Program-made: the position numbers and the translations under genes
Shown here: positions 37,776-52,902 of the stretch, piece by piece
Numbering within the stretch: the stretch's first letter is position 1
How the letters are laid out: the number at the start of each line of letters is the position of its first letter
The notes under the pieces: model-generated
Seen by the model: the letters and a program-made list of their open reading frames with translations, nothing else
What the model was told of the DNA's origin: nothing
The model's database searches: none
DNA from: Meandrina meandrites
Lineage: Eukaryota; Cnidaria; Anthozoa; Scleractinia; Meandrinidae
Reading direction: 5' to 3'
Length of the DNA: 64,000 nucleotides
Assembly (NCBI GenBank): GCA_963693305.1
Contig: OY855903.1
Span: 28,627,955 to 28,691,954, forward strand

Positions 37776-38441
37776 ACCAAATAAAGAAAAGCAATGACCA
37801 ATCTTGAATCATGTAATATAAATCACATATTCCCCTTGATTGACCTAGTGCAATAACAAAGCAAAGTAGGCCAGTTGTTGGTAATGAACATAGTATAAAT
37901 CAAGCAAACGATACAGGCACAGAGTTCTTTGACTGAGTGCTAAACTGTGCAAGCAAGTTCAAGTTAAACTTTTGAGCTGGTAATGCGTTATTTGTTGTGA
38001 CCATTGCTCTGCAACTTTGTGTATGTTCGCTCGCTCGGTGAGACATTAACATAAGGAGAAATAAACAAGGCGGTGCGGTGTAAATTTTGCCACGCTTTCG
38101 TGAACTATAGCGACCAGTTGAAAACAGATTTGTTCCTTAGAACAGGGGGACACGAACATTTCCAGGGGGATTGCGTGTTTGAACGGCAAGTTTTGTGTAA
38201 TAACTAGTGTAATAACTATGTGTGATTTAGTATGTAAACCTCAATTTTGCTATCTTATTCGGTGCAGTAGTTTTCAAGAAAGTATTTGTGTGTGGAATAG
38301 GGGGTACAAAATCAAAAAAAAAAACAAGCAGAAAGCATTTACTTCTTGTATGTGATCTCAGCTCTTTGGGGGGAGGAAAAGAAACTTTAAACTCATTTAA
38401 AAGAAAGGACTTGTTGGACATTGCTTTTTATGACATGTGGT

Positions 38442-38457
38442 GGCTCCTAAAAGAGCC
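38442..38457 (-). terminator. Histone 3' stem-loop (H2B, unit 6)
   Basis: Type II stem-loop, 31 nt after the H2B stop. Confidence 0.97.
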
Positions 38458-38487
38458 GTTTGTGTATTGATTGATCAGGTATTATGA

Positions 38488-38871
38488 TCACTTGCTGCTG
38501 GTGTACTTGGTAACAGCCTTGGTGCCTTCGCTGACAGCGTGTTTTGCAAGCTCCCCGGGCAGAAGCAACCTGATGGCGGTCTGGATCTCGCGGGAACTGA
38601 TGGTCGACTTCTTGTTGTAGTGTGCTAGGCGGGAAGACTCAGTGGCGATGCGCTCGAAGATATCGTTAACAAACGAATTCATGATACCCATGGCTTTGCT
38701 GGAGATACCAGTATCGGGATGAACCTGCTTCAGGACCTTGTAGATGTAGATCGCATAGCTCTCCTTTCTCCTTCCTTTCCTGTTCTTCTTTGCCGCACCA
38801 TCGACCGCTGCCGACTTAGCTTTTCCCGCCCTCTTCTCGCCTTTCTTTGCTGCCGGTACTTTTGGTGCCAT
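38488..38871 (-). CDS. H2B: Histone H2B, K30N variant (unit 6)
   Basis: 127 codons. One base change (CCTGTTCTTC for CCTCTTCTTC on the plus strand) turns KKKRKGRR into KKNRKGRR, in the basic stretch where the H2B tail passes between the DNA gyres. Otherwise identical to unit 1. Confidence 0.99.
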   Translation of the reverse strand: MAPKVPAAKKGEKRAGKAKSAAVDGAAKKNRKGRRKESYAIYIYKVLKQVHPDTGISSKAMGIMNSFVNDIFERIATESSRLAHYNKKSTISSREIQTAIRLLLPGELAKHAVSEGTKAVTKYTSSK

Positions 38872-39258
38872 TTTTGTCTCGGTTATCTCGAAAAAATTCG
38901 CTCAAACGCTAAATGCTAAATGAACAGATCAGATCAGATCAGATCAGCTTCCACAATGCACGCCAGCTTCAGTTGCTATTTATTACAAATCATGCAGTAG
39001 GATTCATTAGTATGCGGATCGAAATTGTCTTTCCCTGATTGGTCATTTTGTTAACTGACAATTTCCGCCTTTAGCGCGACCGCAGCTTGCATAATTATCT
39101 TTTGTTTAAAGGACGGCGCGATTTTGATTGGTGCATTTTGATCCTATGAACTTAAGGCACATGAGATAAAATTAGGCTCTTAGTTCAAAAATCATTAGCT
39201 CAAAATCATTCAACTGAACTTACGCGTGTGCTAAGCTAAGACAAGATTTACAAAGAAA

Positions 39259-39636
39259 ATGACAGGTCGCGGTAAAGGCAAAGCTCCAGGAACTAAGTCC
39301 AAGAGCCGGTCATCCCGAGCAGGTCTTCAATTTCCTGTTGGTCGCATCCATCGTCTCCTTCGTAAAGGCAACTACGGCGAGCGTGTTGGGGCAGGTGCTC
39401 CAGTGTACTTGGCTGCCGTGCTCGAATATCTAAGTGCTGAAATTCTCGAGTTAGCTGGAAATGCTGCTAGGGACAACAAGAAAACCAGGATCATTCCTCG
39501 TCACCTTCAGTTGGCCGTGCGAAACGACGAAGAGTTAAACAAGCTTCTTGCCGGTGTGACTATCGCGCAGGGTGGAGTTCTTCCCAACATACAAGCCGTG
39601 CTGTTACCCAAGAAGACCGAGAAGAAACAACACTAA
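39259..39636 (+). CDS. H2A: Histone H2A (unit 6)
   Basis: 125 codons, protein identical to unit 1. Confidence 0.99.
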   Translation: MTGRGKGKAPGTKSKSRSSRAGLQFPVGRIHRLLRKGNYGERVGAGAPVYLAAVLEYLSAEILELAGNAARDNKKTRIIPRHLQLAVRNDEELNKLLAGVTIAQGGVLPNIQAVLLPKKTEKKQH

Positions 39637-39664
39637 GCTGCCAGCTTAGTTACAAAACAAAAAC

Positions 39665-39680
39665 GGCTCTTTTAGGAGCC
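39665..39680 (+). terminator. Histone 3' stem-loop (H2A, unit 6)
   Basis: Type II stem-loop, 29 nt after the H2A stop. Confidence 0.97.
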
Positions 39681-40574
39681 ACCAAATCTCACAAAAGTCA
39701 TGATCCATAACGAAGTGAAGTTACATTTAGTCTAAAACCTGGAGCCCTTTAACCGCCCAATACCTTTGCAATGCAAAACACAACACCTATTTCGAGATTT
39801 GATAACAGCAAAGCAGAGTGTAAATCATTCGGCAAACACACGCATTCGTTTATACCAAAACGTAACATATATCCACATCCGGTCGTATTTGGTTAGAGGC
39901 GCGTTTGAAACATTTAATTGCGATTTCGCCTGATCCCGGCTTATAATGAATGATAGAAAGTTTACTGATCAGATTTCTGAGCTGTCCCACTCGAAAAAAT
40001 AAAATAAGACAGAGAGACAACAGTACTGTGCGAAATGACGTACAGTGTATGAGAAGTTTGTTATTCTGTCTATCGTATCTCGTTTACAGACAACTTTAAT
40101 AACCAAATTTGTAAACAAAAAAGTTGTTCGAAAACAGGTGGGAGAATGTTAATTAAATACGGCTTTATTATATAAACTCTTCGCCCTAAGTGTTAGTATT
40201 CCCGTGCTAAATAAAATGTTGTTGATAAACACGAACATAGCCGCACATTTTTGTCGCCTACTGACAACTTGTTAGGTTAATTTTGAATTCACAAAAAGTT
40301 TGTTCGAGACTGTACGTTAAATGCGGGTTTGTAATATCAACCGTATTCGCCCTAACAGTTTGTTTTCCAGCGTTTCTAAAATGTGGTTCATACACACACA
40401 ACAAACGTAGCCGAACATTCTTAGAAAGCTTCGATCGGAAACATGCATGCAAGAGATTATTTCTCTTAAAGTCTTCATTATTACTCCACTTATTTAATGT
40501 GGCTTACAATAGTGTTTGTTGTTATGAAAGTATCTATTCGTTTATTGTTGGTCGCAACTTTCGTAAGAGTTGGT

Positions 40575-40590
40575 GGCTCCTAAAGGAGCC
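40575..40590 (-). terminator. Histone 3' stem-loop (H4, unit 7)
   Basis: Type I stem-loop, 32 nt after the H4 stop. Confidence 0.97.
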
Positions 40591-40621
40591 GTTTGTTGTG
40601 TGTTTGCAGTCGCAAACTTCT

Positions 40622-40942
<321 letters not shown>

Positions 40943-41355
40943 TTATCTTATCGAGTAGTGAAACTAACTGCTAGATAACGAAGCTTTGCCGACCTTTGCT
41001 AGCTTCTTAACTTATTTGGTTGGACCTCTCGGGAAACATGACTTTCGAAACAAAGAGTCGGCAAATGCTTAACAGTTCATGAATATTTTATTAGCAAGAG
41101 ATCACTGTTGTTCGTTTACTTTCGCCGTCAGGAAAACTGTTCCCCGAGAAATTCTCAATTCCGAGTTTATAATAGAAAGGAAGAAAAACAGAAACACAAA
41201 ATGAAAGTAGTTAGCAACGTATTATTGCAGCTATTGTGAAGTTGTTTGGAGGCTTCAAGTAACGAACCACTTTAACTTCAGATCGAAATGTTCGGCGCAT
41301 CTTTTGACAACAAAAAGCAAATTGATCACAGCCAATCATATGCGTCGTTAATTGA

Positions 41356-41874
<519 letters not shown>

Positions 41875-41906
41875 GCAAGGACAAGTCTCACTCTACAATC
41901 AAAAAC

Positions 41907-41922
41907 GGCTCCTTTAGGAGCC
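41907..41922 (+). terminator. Histone 3' stem-loop (H3, unit 7)
   Basis: Type I stem-loop, 33 nt after the H3 stop. Confidence 0.97.
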
Positions 41923-42640
41923 ACCACTCGAAGAAAAAGTCAATGACCAATAAATGATACTCTTATCTTATTCCACTTTGCCGTTTGCGACTAAAACGTG
42001 TCTCCAGTACAAGAAGTGAAAAAAAAAAAAAAAATCATACATACTAATACAAACAAACAAATCACACATACTAATACAAAAATCGTGTGTCGAGTACAAT
42101 AAGTAAAACGATATCATAAAAAGTGATACAAGCAAACACTTCGACATAAAAGCCTGCAAACATCAACATACAGATATAAGAACATACGCAAACAAATATA
42201 CAAAGTTAAAACGTACCAACTTACAAACATACAAGCAGATAAACAGACGAAAAAAGCAAAATGATCATCGATGAAATGAGAATCCTGAAGCGTTTTACAG
42301 ACGTTAAAACTCCTCGATCGTCTATACATATCGGCCTATTTATCACCCGCTTAATCGTTTTATTCATAAAAAGAGTGTATCATTCACTTCTTGACAAGGT
42401 ATTTTTAAGTATTTCAGTGTATAAGAAGCTAAAAACAGTCGAAACTAGCAATTAATTCGCAAACGTTTCGATCGAACAAACACAGAACAACGTGCGTTAC
42501 CAGCTTTTGCGCCGTGATTGTTTTCTCTGCGGTCCGCTTTTGCAAGTGAAAACTTACAACGCTAACGATGTGCCGTGAATTTCTCGACACAGTCAGATAC
42601 AATTCACGTTGATCGCAAGACAATCATAGAGATTAAGAGA

Positions 42641-43222
42641 ATGTCCGACGGCGCTAAGCGAAAGATGCCTAAAACCCCTGCCGATCACCCGAAATACGAA
42701 GAGATGATCAAGACCGCTATTCGTACGCTAAAGGAACGCAACGGTTCTTCGCGTCAAGCCATCGAGAAGTACATCAAAGCCAACTTCAAGGTGGGAGATA
42801 CAGCAGCCCAGCACATCAAAACAGCTCTCAAGAAGGGTGCAGCTAATGGTACCTTCATCCACACCAAGGGAGTAGGAGCTTCGGGATCATTTAAGCTGCC
42901 AAAGGAACAGAAAAAGCCGTCCAAAAAGCCAGCCGCGCCGAGTAGTAAAACAACCGTAGTCAAGGCTAAGAAACCCGCCACTACAAAGAAAACTGGGGCC
43001 AAGAAACCTGCAGCCAAGAAACAGACTTCTCCTAAGAAAAAGTCTCCTGCCAAAAGTCCATCTTCCAAGAAGGATACGTCCAAGAAGCCCGCAGTAAAGA
43101 AACCGTCAGCCACGAAAAAGACAGCAGCAAAGTCCAAGCTCGCCACAAAGAAACCTGGCACGAAGAAGGAAGTCAAAAAGCCGGCGGCTGCCAAGAAAAC
43201 TACAGCCAACAAGAAGAAGTGA
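42641..43222 (+). CDS. H1: Linker histone H1 (unit 7)
   Basis: 193 codons, protein identical to unit 1. Confidence 0.98.
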   Translation: MSDGAKRKMPKTPADHPKYEEMIKTAIRTLKERNGSSRQAIEKYIKANFKVGDTAAQHIKTALKKGAANGTFIHTKGVGASGSFKLPKEQKKPSKKPAAPSSKTTVVKAKKPATTKKTGAKKPAAKKQTSPKKKSPAKSPSSKKDTSKKPAVKKPSATKKTAAKSKLATKKPGTKKEVKKPAAAKKTTANKKK

Positions 43223-43249
43223 AAAGGCTCGGCGTCAAATAAACAAAAC

Positions 43250-43265
43250 GGCTCCTTTAGGAGCC
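43250..43265 (+). terminator. Histone 3' stem-loop (H1, unit 7)
   Basis: Type I stem-loop, 28 nt after the H1 stop. Confidence 0.97.
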
Positions 43266-43931
43266 ACCAAATAAAGAAAAGCAATGACCAATCTTGAATC
43301 ATGTAATATAAATCACATATTCCCCTTGATTGACCTAGTGCAATAACAAAGCAAAGTAGGCCAGTTGTTGGTAATGAACATAGTATAAATCAAGCAAACG
43401 ATACAGGCACAGAGTTCTTTGACTGAGTGCTAAACTGTGCAAGCAAGTTCAAGTTAAACTTTTGAGCTGGTAATGCGTTATTTGTTGTGACCATTGCTCT
43501 GCAACTTTGTGTATGTTCGCTCGCTCGGTGAGACATTAACATAAGGAGAAATAAACAAGGCGGTGCGGTGTAAATTTTGCCACGCTTTCGTGAACTATAG
43601 CGACCAGTTGAAAACAGATTTGTTCCTTAGAACAGGGGGACACGAACATTTCCAGGGGGATTGCGTGTTTGAACGGCAAGTTTTGTGTAATAACTAGTGT
43701 AATAACTATGTGTGATTTAGTATGTAAACCTCAATTTTGCTATCTTATTCGGTGCAGTAGTTTTCAAGAAAGTATTTGTGTGTGGAATAGGGGGTACAAA
43801 ATCAAAAAAAAAAACAAGCAGAAAGCATTTACTTCTTGTATGTGATCTCAGCTCTTTGGGGGGAGGAAAAGAAACTTTAAACTCATTTAAAAGAAAGGAC
43901 TTGTTGGACATTGCTTTTTATGACATGTGGT

Positions 43932-43947
43932 GGCTCCTAAAAGAGCC
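43932..43947 (-). terminator. Histone 3' stem-loop (H2B, unit 7)
   Basis: Type II stem-loop, 31 nt after the H2B stop. Confidence 0.97.
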
Positions 43948-43977
43948 GTTTGTGTATTGATTGATCAGGTATTATGA

Positions 43978-44361
43978 TCACTTGCTGCTGGTGTACTTGG
44001 TAACAGCCTTGGTGCCTTCGCTGACAGCGTGTTTTGCAAGCTCCCCGGGCAGAAGCAACCTGATGGCGGTCTGGATCTCGCGGGAACTGATGGTCGACTT
44101 CTTGTTGTAGTGTGCTAGGCGGGAAGACTCAGTGGCGATGCGCTCGAAGATATCGTTAACAAACGAATTCATGATACCCATGGCTTTGCTGGAGATACCA
44201 GTATCGGGATGAACCTGCTTCAGGACCTTGTAGATGTAGATCGCATAGCTCTCCTTTCTCCTTCCTTTCCTGTTCTTCTTTGCCGCACCATCGACCGCTG
44301 CCGACTTAGCTTTTCCCGCCCTCTTCTCGCCTTTCTTTGCTGCCGGTACTTTTGGTGCCAT
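43978..44361 (-). CDS. H2B: Histone H2B, K30N variant (unit 7)
   Basis: 127 codons; carries the same K30N change as unit 6, so the two adjacent units share a recent common copy. Confidence 0.99.
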   Translation of the reverse strand: MAPKVPAAKKGEKRAGKAKSAAVDGAAKKNRKGRRKESYAIYIYKVLKQVHPDTGISSKAMGIMNSFVNDIFERIATESSRLAHYNKKSTISSREIQTAIRLLLPGELAKHAVSEGTKAVTKYTSSK

Positions 44362-44748
44362 TTTTGTCTCGGTTATCTCGAAAAAATTCGCTCAAACGCT
44401 AAATGCTAAATGAACAGATCAGATCAGATCAGATCAGCTTCCACAATGCACGCCAGCTTCAGTTGCTATTTATTACAAATCATGCAGTAGGATTCATTAG
44501 TATGCGGATCGAAATTGTCTTTCCCTGATTGGTCATTTTGTTAACTGACAATTTCCGCCTTTAGCGCGACCGCAGCTTGCATAATTATCTTTTGTTTAAA
44601 GGACGGCGCGATTTTGATTGGTGCATTTTGATCCTATGAACTTAAGGCACATGAGATAAAATTAGGCTCTTAGTTAAAAAATCATTAGCTCAAAATCATT
44701 CAACTGAACTTACGCGTGTGCTAAGCTAAGACAAGATTTACAAAGAAA

Positions 44749-45126
44749 ATGACAGGTCGCGGTAAAGGCAAAGCTCCAGGAACTAAGTCCAAGAGCCGGT
44801 CATCCCGAGCAGGTCTTCAATTTCCTGTTGGTCGCATCCATCGTCTCCTTCGTAAAGGCAACTACGGCGAGCGTGTTGGGGCAGGTGCTCCAGTGTACTT
44901 GGCTGCCGTGCTCGAATATCTAAGTGCTGAAATTCTCGAGTTAGCTGGAAATGCTGCTAGGGACAACAAGAAAACCAGGATCATTCCTCGTCACCTTCAG
45001 TTGGCCGTGCGAAACGACGAAGAGTTAAACAAGCTTCTTGCCGGTGTGACTATCGCGCAGGGTGGAGTTCTTCCCAACATACAAGCCGTGCTGTTACCCA
45101 AGAAGACCGAGAAGAAACAACACTAA
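44749..45126 (+). CDS. H2A: Histone H2A (unit 7)
   Basis: 125 codons, protein identical to unit 1. Confidence 0.99.
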   Translation: MTGRGKGKAPGTKSKSRSSRAGLQFPVGRIHRLLRKGNYGERVGAGAPVYLAAVLEYLSAEILELAGNAARDNKKTRIIPRHLQLAVRNDEELNKLLAGVTIAQGGVLPNIQAVLLPKKTEKKQH

Positions 45127-45154
45127 GCTGCCAGCTTAGTTACAAAACAAAAAC

Positions 45155-45170
45155 GGCTCTTTTAGGAGCC
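45155..45170 (+). terminator. Histone 3' stem-loop (H2A, unit 7)
   Basis: Type II stem-loop, 29 nt after the H2A stop. Confidence 0.97.
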
Positions 45171-46064
45171 ACCAAATCTCACAAAAGTCATGATCCATAA
45201 CGAAGTGAAGTTACATTTAGTCTAAAACCTGGAGCCCTTTAACCCCCCAATACCTTTGCAATGCAAAACACAACACCTATTTCGAGATTTGATAACAGCA
45301 AAGCAGAGTGTAAATCATTCGGCAAACACACGCATTCGTTTATACCAAAACGTAACATATATCCACATCCGGTCGTATTTGGTTAGAGGCGCGTTTGAAA
45401 AATTTAATTGCGATTTCGCCTGATCCCGGCTTATAATGAATGATAGAAAGTTTACTGATCAGATTTCTGAGCTGTCCCACTCGAAAAAATAAAATAAGAC
45501 AGAGAGACAACAGTACTGTGCGAAATGACGTACAGTGTATGAGAAGTTTGTTATTCTGTCTATCGTATCTCGTTTACAGACAACTTTAATAACCAAATTT
45601 GTAAACAAAAAAGTTGTTCGAAAACAGGTGGGAGAATGTTAATTAAATACGGCTTTATTATATAAACTCTTCGCCCTAAGTGTTAGTATTCCCGTGCTAA
45701 ATAAAATGTTGTTGATAAACACGAACATAGCCGCACATTTTTGTCGCCTACTGACAACTTGTTAGGTTAATTTTGAATTCACAAAAAGTTTGTTCGAGAC
45801 TGTACGTTAAATGCGGGTTTGTAATATCAACCGTATTCGCCCTAACAGTTTGTTTTCCAGCGTTTCTAAAATGTGGTTCATACACACACAACAAACGTAG
45901 CCGAACATTCTTAGAAAGCTTCGATCGGAAACATGCATGCAAGAGATTATTTCTCTTAAAGTCTTCATTATTACTCCACTTATTTAATGTGGCTTACAAT
46001 AGTGTTTGTTGTTATGAAAGTATCTATTCGTTTATTGTTGGTCGCAACTTTCGTAAGAGTTGGT

Positions 46065-46080
46065 GGCTCCTAAAGGAGCC
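46065..46080 (-). terminator. Histone 3' stem-loop (H4, unit 8)
   Basis: Type I stem-loop, 32 nt after the H4 stop. Confidence 0.97.
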
Positions 46081-46111
46081 GTTTGTTGTGTGTTTGCAGT
46101 CGCAAACTTCT

Positions 46112-46432
<321 letters not shown>

Positions 46433-46845
46433 TTATCTTATCGAGTAGTGAAACTAACTGCTAGATAACGAAGCTTTGCCGACCTTTGCTAGCTTCTTAA
46501 CTTATTTGGTTGGACCTCTCGGGAAACATGACTTTCGAAACAAAGAGTCGGCAAATGCTTAACAGTTCATGAATATTTTATTAGCAAGAGATCACTGTTG
46601 TTCGTTTACTTTCGCCGTCAGGAAAACTGTTCCCCGAGAAATTCTCAATTCCGAGTTTATAATAGAAAGGAAGAAAAACAGAAACACAAAATGAAAGTAG
46701 TTAGCAACGTATTATTGCAGCTATTGTGAAGTTGTTTGGAGGCTTCAAGTAACGAACCACTTTAACTTCAGATCGAAATGTTCGGCGCATCTTTTGACAA
46801 CAAAAAGCAAATTGATCACAGCCAATCATATGCGTCGTTAATTGA

Positions 46846-47364
<519 letters not shown>

Positions 47365-47396
47365 GCAAGGACAAGTCTCACTCTACAATCAAAAAC

Positions 47397-47412
47397 GGCT
47401 CCTTTAGGAGCC
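47397..47412 (+). terminator. Histone 3' stem-loop (H3, unit 8)
   Basis: Type I stem-loop, 33 nt after the H3 stop. Confidence 0.97.
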
Positions 47413-48131
47413 ACCACTCGAAGAAAAAGTCAATGACCAATAAATGATACTCTTATCTTATTCCACTTTGCCTTTTGCGACTAAAACGTGTCTCCAGTAC
47501 AAGAAGTGAAAAAAAAAAAAAAAAATCATACATACTAATACAAACAAACAAATCACACATACTAATACAAAAATCGTGTGTCGAGTACAATAAGTAAAAC
47601 GATATCATAAAAAGTGATACAAGCAAACACTTCGACATAAAAGCCTGCAAACATCAACATACAGATATAAGAACATACGCAAACAAATATACAAAGTTAA
47701 AACGTACCAACTTACAAACATACAAGCAGATAAACAGACGAAAAAAGCAAAATGATCATCGATGAAATGAGAATCCTGAAGCGTTTTACAGACGTTAAAA
47801 CTCCTCGATCGTCTATACATATCGGCCTATTTATCACCCGCTTAATCGTTTTATTCATAAAAAGAGTGTATCATTCACTTCTTGACAAGGTATTTTTAAG
47901 TATTTCAGTGTATAAGAAGCTAAAAACAGTCGAAACTAGCAATTAATTCGCAAACGTTTCGATCGAACAAACACAGAACAACGTGCGTTACCAGCTTTTG
48001 CGCCGTGATTGTTTTCTCTGCGGTCCGCTTTTGCAAGTGAAAACTTACAACGCTAACGATGTGCCGTGAATTTCTCGACACAGTCAGATACAATTCACGT
48101 TGATCGCAAGACAATCATAGAGATTAAGAGA

Positions 48132-48713
48132 ATGTCCGACGGCGCTAAGCGAAAGATGCCTAAAACCCCTGCCGATCACCCGAAATACGAAGAGATGATC
48201 AAGACCGCTATTCGTACGCTAAAGGAACGCAACGGTTCTTCGCGTCAAGCCATCGAGAAGTACATCAAAGCCAACTTCAAGGTGGGAGATACAGCAGCCC
48301 AGCACATCAAAACAGCTCTCAAGAAGGGTGCAGCTAATGGTACCTTCATCCACACCAAGGGAGTAGGAGCTTCGGGATCATTTAAGCTGCCAAAGGAACA
48401 GAAAAAGCCGTCCAAAAAGCCAGCCGCGCCGAGTAGTAAAACAACCGTAGTCAAGGCTAAGAAACCCGCCACTACAAAGAAAACTGGGGCCAAGAAACCT
48501 GCAGCCAAGAAACAGACTTCTCCTAAGAAAAAGTCTCCTGCCAAAAGTCCATCTTCCAAGAAGGATACGTCCAAGAAGCCCGCAGTAAAGAAACCGTCAG
48601 CCACGAAAAAGACAGCAGCAAAGTCCAAGCTCGCCACAAAGAAACCTGGCACGAAGAAGGAAGTCAAAAAGCCGGCGGCTGCCAAGAAAACTACAGCCAA
48701 CAAGAAGAAGTGA
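48132..48713 (+). CDS. H1: Linker histone H1 (unit 8)
   Basis: 193 codons, protein identical to unit 1. Confidence 0.98.
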   Translation: MSDGAKRKMPKTPADHPKYEEMIKTAIRTLKERNGSSRQAIEKYIKANFKVGDTAAQHIKTALKKGAANGTFIHTKGVGASGSFKLPKEQKKPSKKPAAPSSKTTVVKAKKPATTKKTGAKKPAAKKQTSPKKKSPAKSPSSKKDTSKKPAVKKPSATKKTAAKSKLATKKPGTKKEVKKPAAAKKTTANKKK

Positions 48714-48740
48714 AAAGGCTCGGCGTCAAATAAACAAAAC

Positions 48741-48756
48741 GGCTCCTTTAGGAGCC
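48741..48756 (+). terminator. Histone 3' stem-loop (H1, unit 8)
   Basis: Type I stem-loop, 28 nt after the H1 stop. Confidence 0.97.
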
Positions 48757-49421
48757 ACCAAATAAAGAAAAGCAATGACCAATCTTGAATCATGTAATAT
48801 AAATCACATATTCCCCTTGATTGACCTAGTGCAATAACAAAGCAAAGTAGGCCAGTTGTTGGTAATGAACATAGTATAAATCAAGCAAACGATACAGGCA
48901 CAGAGTTCTTTGACTGAGTGCTAAACTGTGCAAGCAAGTTCAAGTTAAACTTTTGAGCTGGTAATGCGTTATTTGTTGTGACCATTGCTCTGCAACTTTG
49001 TGTATGTTCGCTCGCTCGGTGAGACATTAACATAAGGAGAAATAAACAAGGCGGTGCGGTGTAAATTTTGCCACGCTTTCGTGAACTATAGCGACCAGTT
49101 GAAAACAGATTTGTTCCTTAGAACAGGGGGACACGAACATTTCCAGGGGGATTGCGTGTTTGAACGGCAAGTTTTGTGTAATAACTAGTGTAATAACTAT
49201 GTGTGATTTAGTATGTAAACCTCAATTTTGCTATCTTATTCGGTGCAGTAGTTTTCAAGAAAGTATTTGTGTGTGGAATAGGGGGTACAAAATCAAAAAA
49301 AAAACAAGCAGAAAGCATTTACTTCTTGTATGTGATCTCAGCTCTTTGGGGGGAGGAAAAGAAACTTTAAACTCATTTAAAAGAAAGGACTTGTTGGACA
49401 TTGCTTTTTATGACATGTGGT

Positions 49422-49437
49422 GGCTCCTAAAAGAGCC
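49422..49437 (-). terminator. Histone 3' stem-loop (H2B, unit 8)
   Basis: Type II stem-loop, 31 nt after the H2B stop. Confidence 0.97.
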
Positions 49438-49467
49438 GTTTGTGTATTGATTGATCAGGTATTATGA

Positions 49468-49851
49468 TCACTTGCTGCTGGTGTACTTGGTAACAGCCTT
49501 GGTGCCTTCGCTGACAGCGTGTTTTGCAAGCTCCCCGGGCAGAAGCAACCTGATGGCGGTCTGGATCTCGCGGGAACTGATGGTCGACTTCTTGTTGTAG
49601 TGTGCTAGGCGGGAAGACTCAGTGGCGATGCGCTCGAAGATATCGTTAACAAACGAATTCATGATACCCATGGCTTTGCTGGAGATACCAGTATCGGGAT
49701 GAACCTGCTTCAGGACCTTGTAGATGTAGATCGCATAGCTCTCCTTTCTCCTTCCTTTCCTCTTCTTCTTTGCCGCACCATCGACCGCTGCCGACTTAGC
49801 TTTTCCCGCCCTCTTCTCGCCTTTCTTTGCTGCCGGTACTTTTGGTGCCAT
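49468..49851 (-). CDS. H2B: Histone H2B (unit 8)
   Basis: 127 codons, K30 form as in unit 1. Confidence 0.99.
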   Translation of the reverse strand: MAPKVPAAKKGEKRAGKAKSAAVDGAAKKKRKGRRKESYAIYIYKVLKQVHPDTGISSKAMGIMNSFVNDIFERIATESSRLAHYNKKSTISSREIQTAIRLLLPGELAKHAVSEGTKAVTKYTSSK

Positions 49852-50238
49852 TTTTGTCTCGGTTATCTCGAAAAAATTCGCTCAAACGCTAAATGCTAAA
49901 TGAACAGATCAGATCAGATCAGATCAGCTTCCACAATGCACGCCAGCTTCAGTTGCTATTTATTACAAATCATGCAGTAGGATTCATTAGTATGCGGATC
50001 GAAATTGTCTTTCCCTGATTGGTCATTTTGTTAACTGACAATTTCCGCCTTTAGCGCGACCGCAGCTTGCATAATTATCTTTTGTTTAAAGGACGGCGCG
50101 ATTTTGATTGGTGCATTTTGATCCTATGAACTTAAGGCACATGAGATAAAATTAGGCTCTTAGTTCAAAAATCATTAGCTCAAAATCATTCAACTGAACT
50201 TACGCGTGTGCTAAGCTAAGACAAGATTTACAAAGAAA

Positions 50239-50616
50239 ATGACAGGTCGCGGTAAAGGCAAAGCTCCAGGAACTAAGTCCAAGAGCCGGTCATCCCGAGC
50301 AGGTCTTCAATTTCCTGTTGGTCGCATCCATCGTCTCCTTCGTAAAGGCAACTACGGCGAGCGTGTTGGGGCAGGTGCTCCAGTGTACTTGGCTGCCGTG
50401 CTCGAATATCTAAGTGCTGAAATTCTCGAGTTAGCTGGAAATGCTGCTAGGGACAACAAGAAAACCAGGATCATTCCTCGTCACCTTCAGTTGGCCGTGC
50501 GAAACGACGAAGAGTTAAACAAGCTTCTTGCCGGTGTGACTATCGCGCAGGGTGGAGTTCTTCCCAACATACAAGCCGTGCTGTTACCCAAGAAGACCGA
50601 GAAGAAACAACACTAA
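50239..50616 (+). CDS. H2A: Histone H2A (unit 8)
   Basis: 125 codons, protein identical to unit 1. Confidence 0.99.
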   Translation: MTGRGKGKAPGTKSKSRSSRAGLQFPVGRIHRLLRKGNYGERVGAGAPVYLAAVLEYLSAEILELAGNAARDNKKTRIIPRHLQLAVRNDEELNKLLAGVTIAQGGVLPNIQAVLLPKKTEKKQH

Positions 50617-50644
50617 GCTGCCAGCTTAGTTACAAAACAAAAAC

Positions 50645-50660
50645 GGCTCTTTTAGGAGCC
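50645..50660 (+). terminator. Histone 3' stem-loop (H2A, unit 8)
   Basis: Type II stem-loop, 29 nt after the H2A stop. Confidence 0.97.
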
Positions 50661-51554
50661 ACCAAATCTCACAAAAGTCATGATCCATAACGAAGTGAAG
50701 TTACATTTAGTCTAAAACCTGGAGCCCTTTAACCCCCCAATACCTTTGCAATGCAAAACACAACACCTATTTCGAGATTTGATAACAGCAAAGCAGAGTG
50801 TAAATCATTCGGCAAACACACGCATTCGTTTATACCAAAACGTAACATATATCCACATCCGGTCGTATTTGGTTAGAGGCGCGTTTGAAACATTTAATTG
50901 CGATTTCGCCTGATCCCGGCTTATAATGAATGATAGAAAGTTTACTGATCAGATTTCTGAGCTGTCCCACTCGAAAAAATAAAATAAGACAGAGAGACAA
51001 CAGTACTGTGCGAAATGACGTACAGTGTATGAGAAGTTTGTTATTCTGTCTATCGTATCTCGTTTACAGACAACTTTAATAACCAAATTTGTAAACAAAA
51101 AAGTTGTTCGAAAACAGGTGGGAGAATGTTAATTAAATACGGCTTTATTATATAAACTCTTCGCCCTAAGTGTTAGTATTCCCGTGCTAAATAAAATGTT
51201 GTTGATAAACACGAACATAGCCGCACATTTTTGTCGCCTACTGACAACTTGTTAGGTTAATTTTGAATTCACAAAAAGTTTGTTCGAGACTGTACGTTAA
51301 ATGCGGGTTTGTAATATCAACCGTATTCGCCCTAACAGTTTGTTTTCCAGCGTTTCTAAAATGTGGTTCATACACACACAACAAACGTAGCCGAACATTC
51401 TTAGAAAGCTTCGATCGGAAACATGCATGCAAGAGATTATTTCTCTTAAAGTCTTCATTATTACTCCACTTATTTAATGTGGCTTACAATAGTGTTTGTT
51501 GTTATGAAAGTATCTATTCGTTTATTGTTGGTCGCAACTTTCGTAAGAGTTGGT

Positions 51555-51570
51555 GGCTCCTAAAGGAGCC
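51555..51570 (-). terminator. Histone 3' stem-loop (H4, unit 9)
   Basis: Type I stem-loop, 32 nt after the H4 stop. Confidence 0.97.
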
Positions 51571-51601
51571 GTTTGTTGTGTGTTTGCAGTCGCAAACTTC
51601 T

Positions 51602-51922
<321 letters not shown>

Positions 51923-52335
51923 TTATCTTATCGAGTAGTGAAACTAACTGCTAGATAACGAAGCTTTGCCGACCTTTACTAGCTTCTTAACTTATTTGGT
52001 TGGACCTCTCGGGAAACATGACTTTCGAAACAAAGAGTCGGCAAATGCTTAACAGTTCATGAATATTTTATTAGCAAGAGATCACTGTTGTTCGTTTACT
52101 TTCGCCGTCAGGAAAACTGTTCCCCGAGAAATTCTCAATTCCGAGTTTATAATAGAAAGGAAGAAAAACAGAAACACAAAATGAAAGTAGTTAGCAACGT
52201 ATTATTGCAGCTATTGTGAAGTTGTTTGGAGGCTTCAAGTAACGAACCACTTTAACTTCAGATCGAAATGTTCGGCGCATCTTTTGACAACAAAAAGCAA
52301 ATTGATCACAGCCAATCATATGCGTCGTTAATTGA

Positions 52336-52854
<519 letters not shown>

Positions 52855-52886
52855 GCAAGGACAAGTCTCACTCTACAATCAAAAAC

Positions 52887-52902
52887 GGCTCCTTTAGGAG
52901 CC
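52887..52902 (+). terminator. Histone 3' stem-loop (H3, unit 9)
   Basis: Type I stem-loop, 33 nt after the H3 stop. Confidence 0.97.
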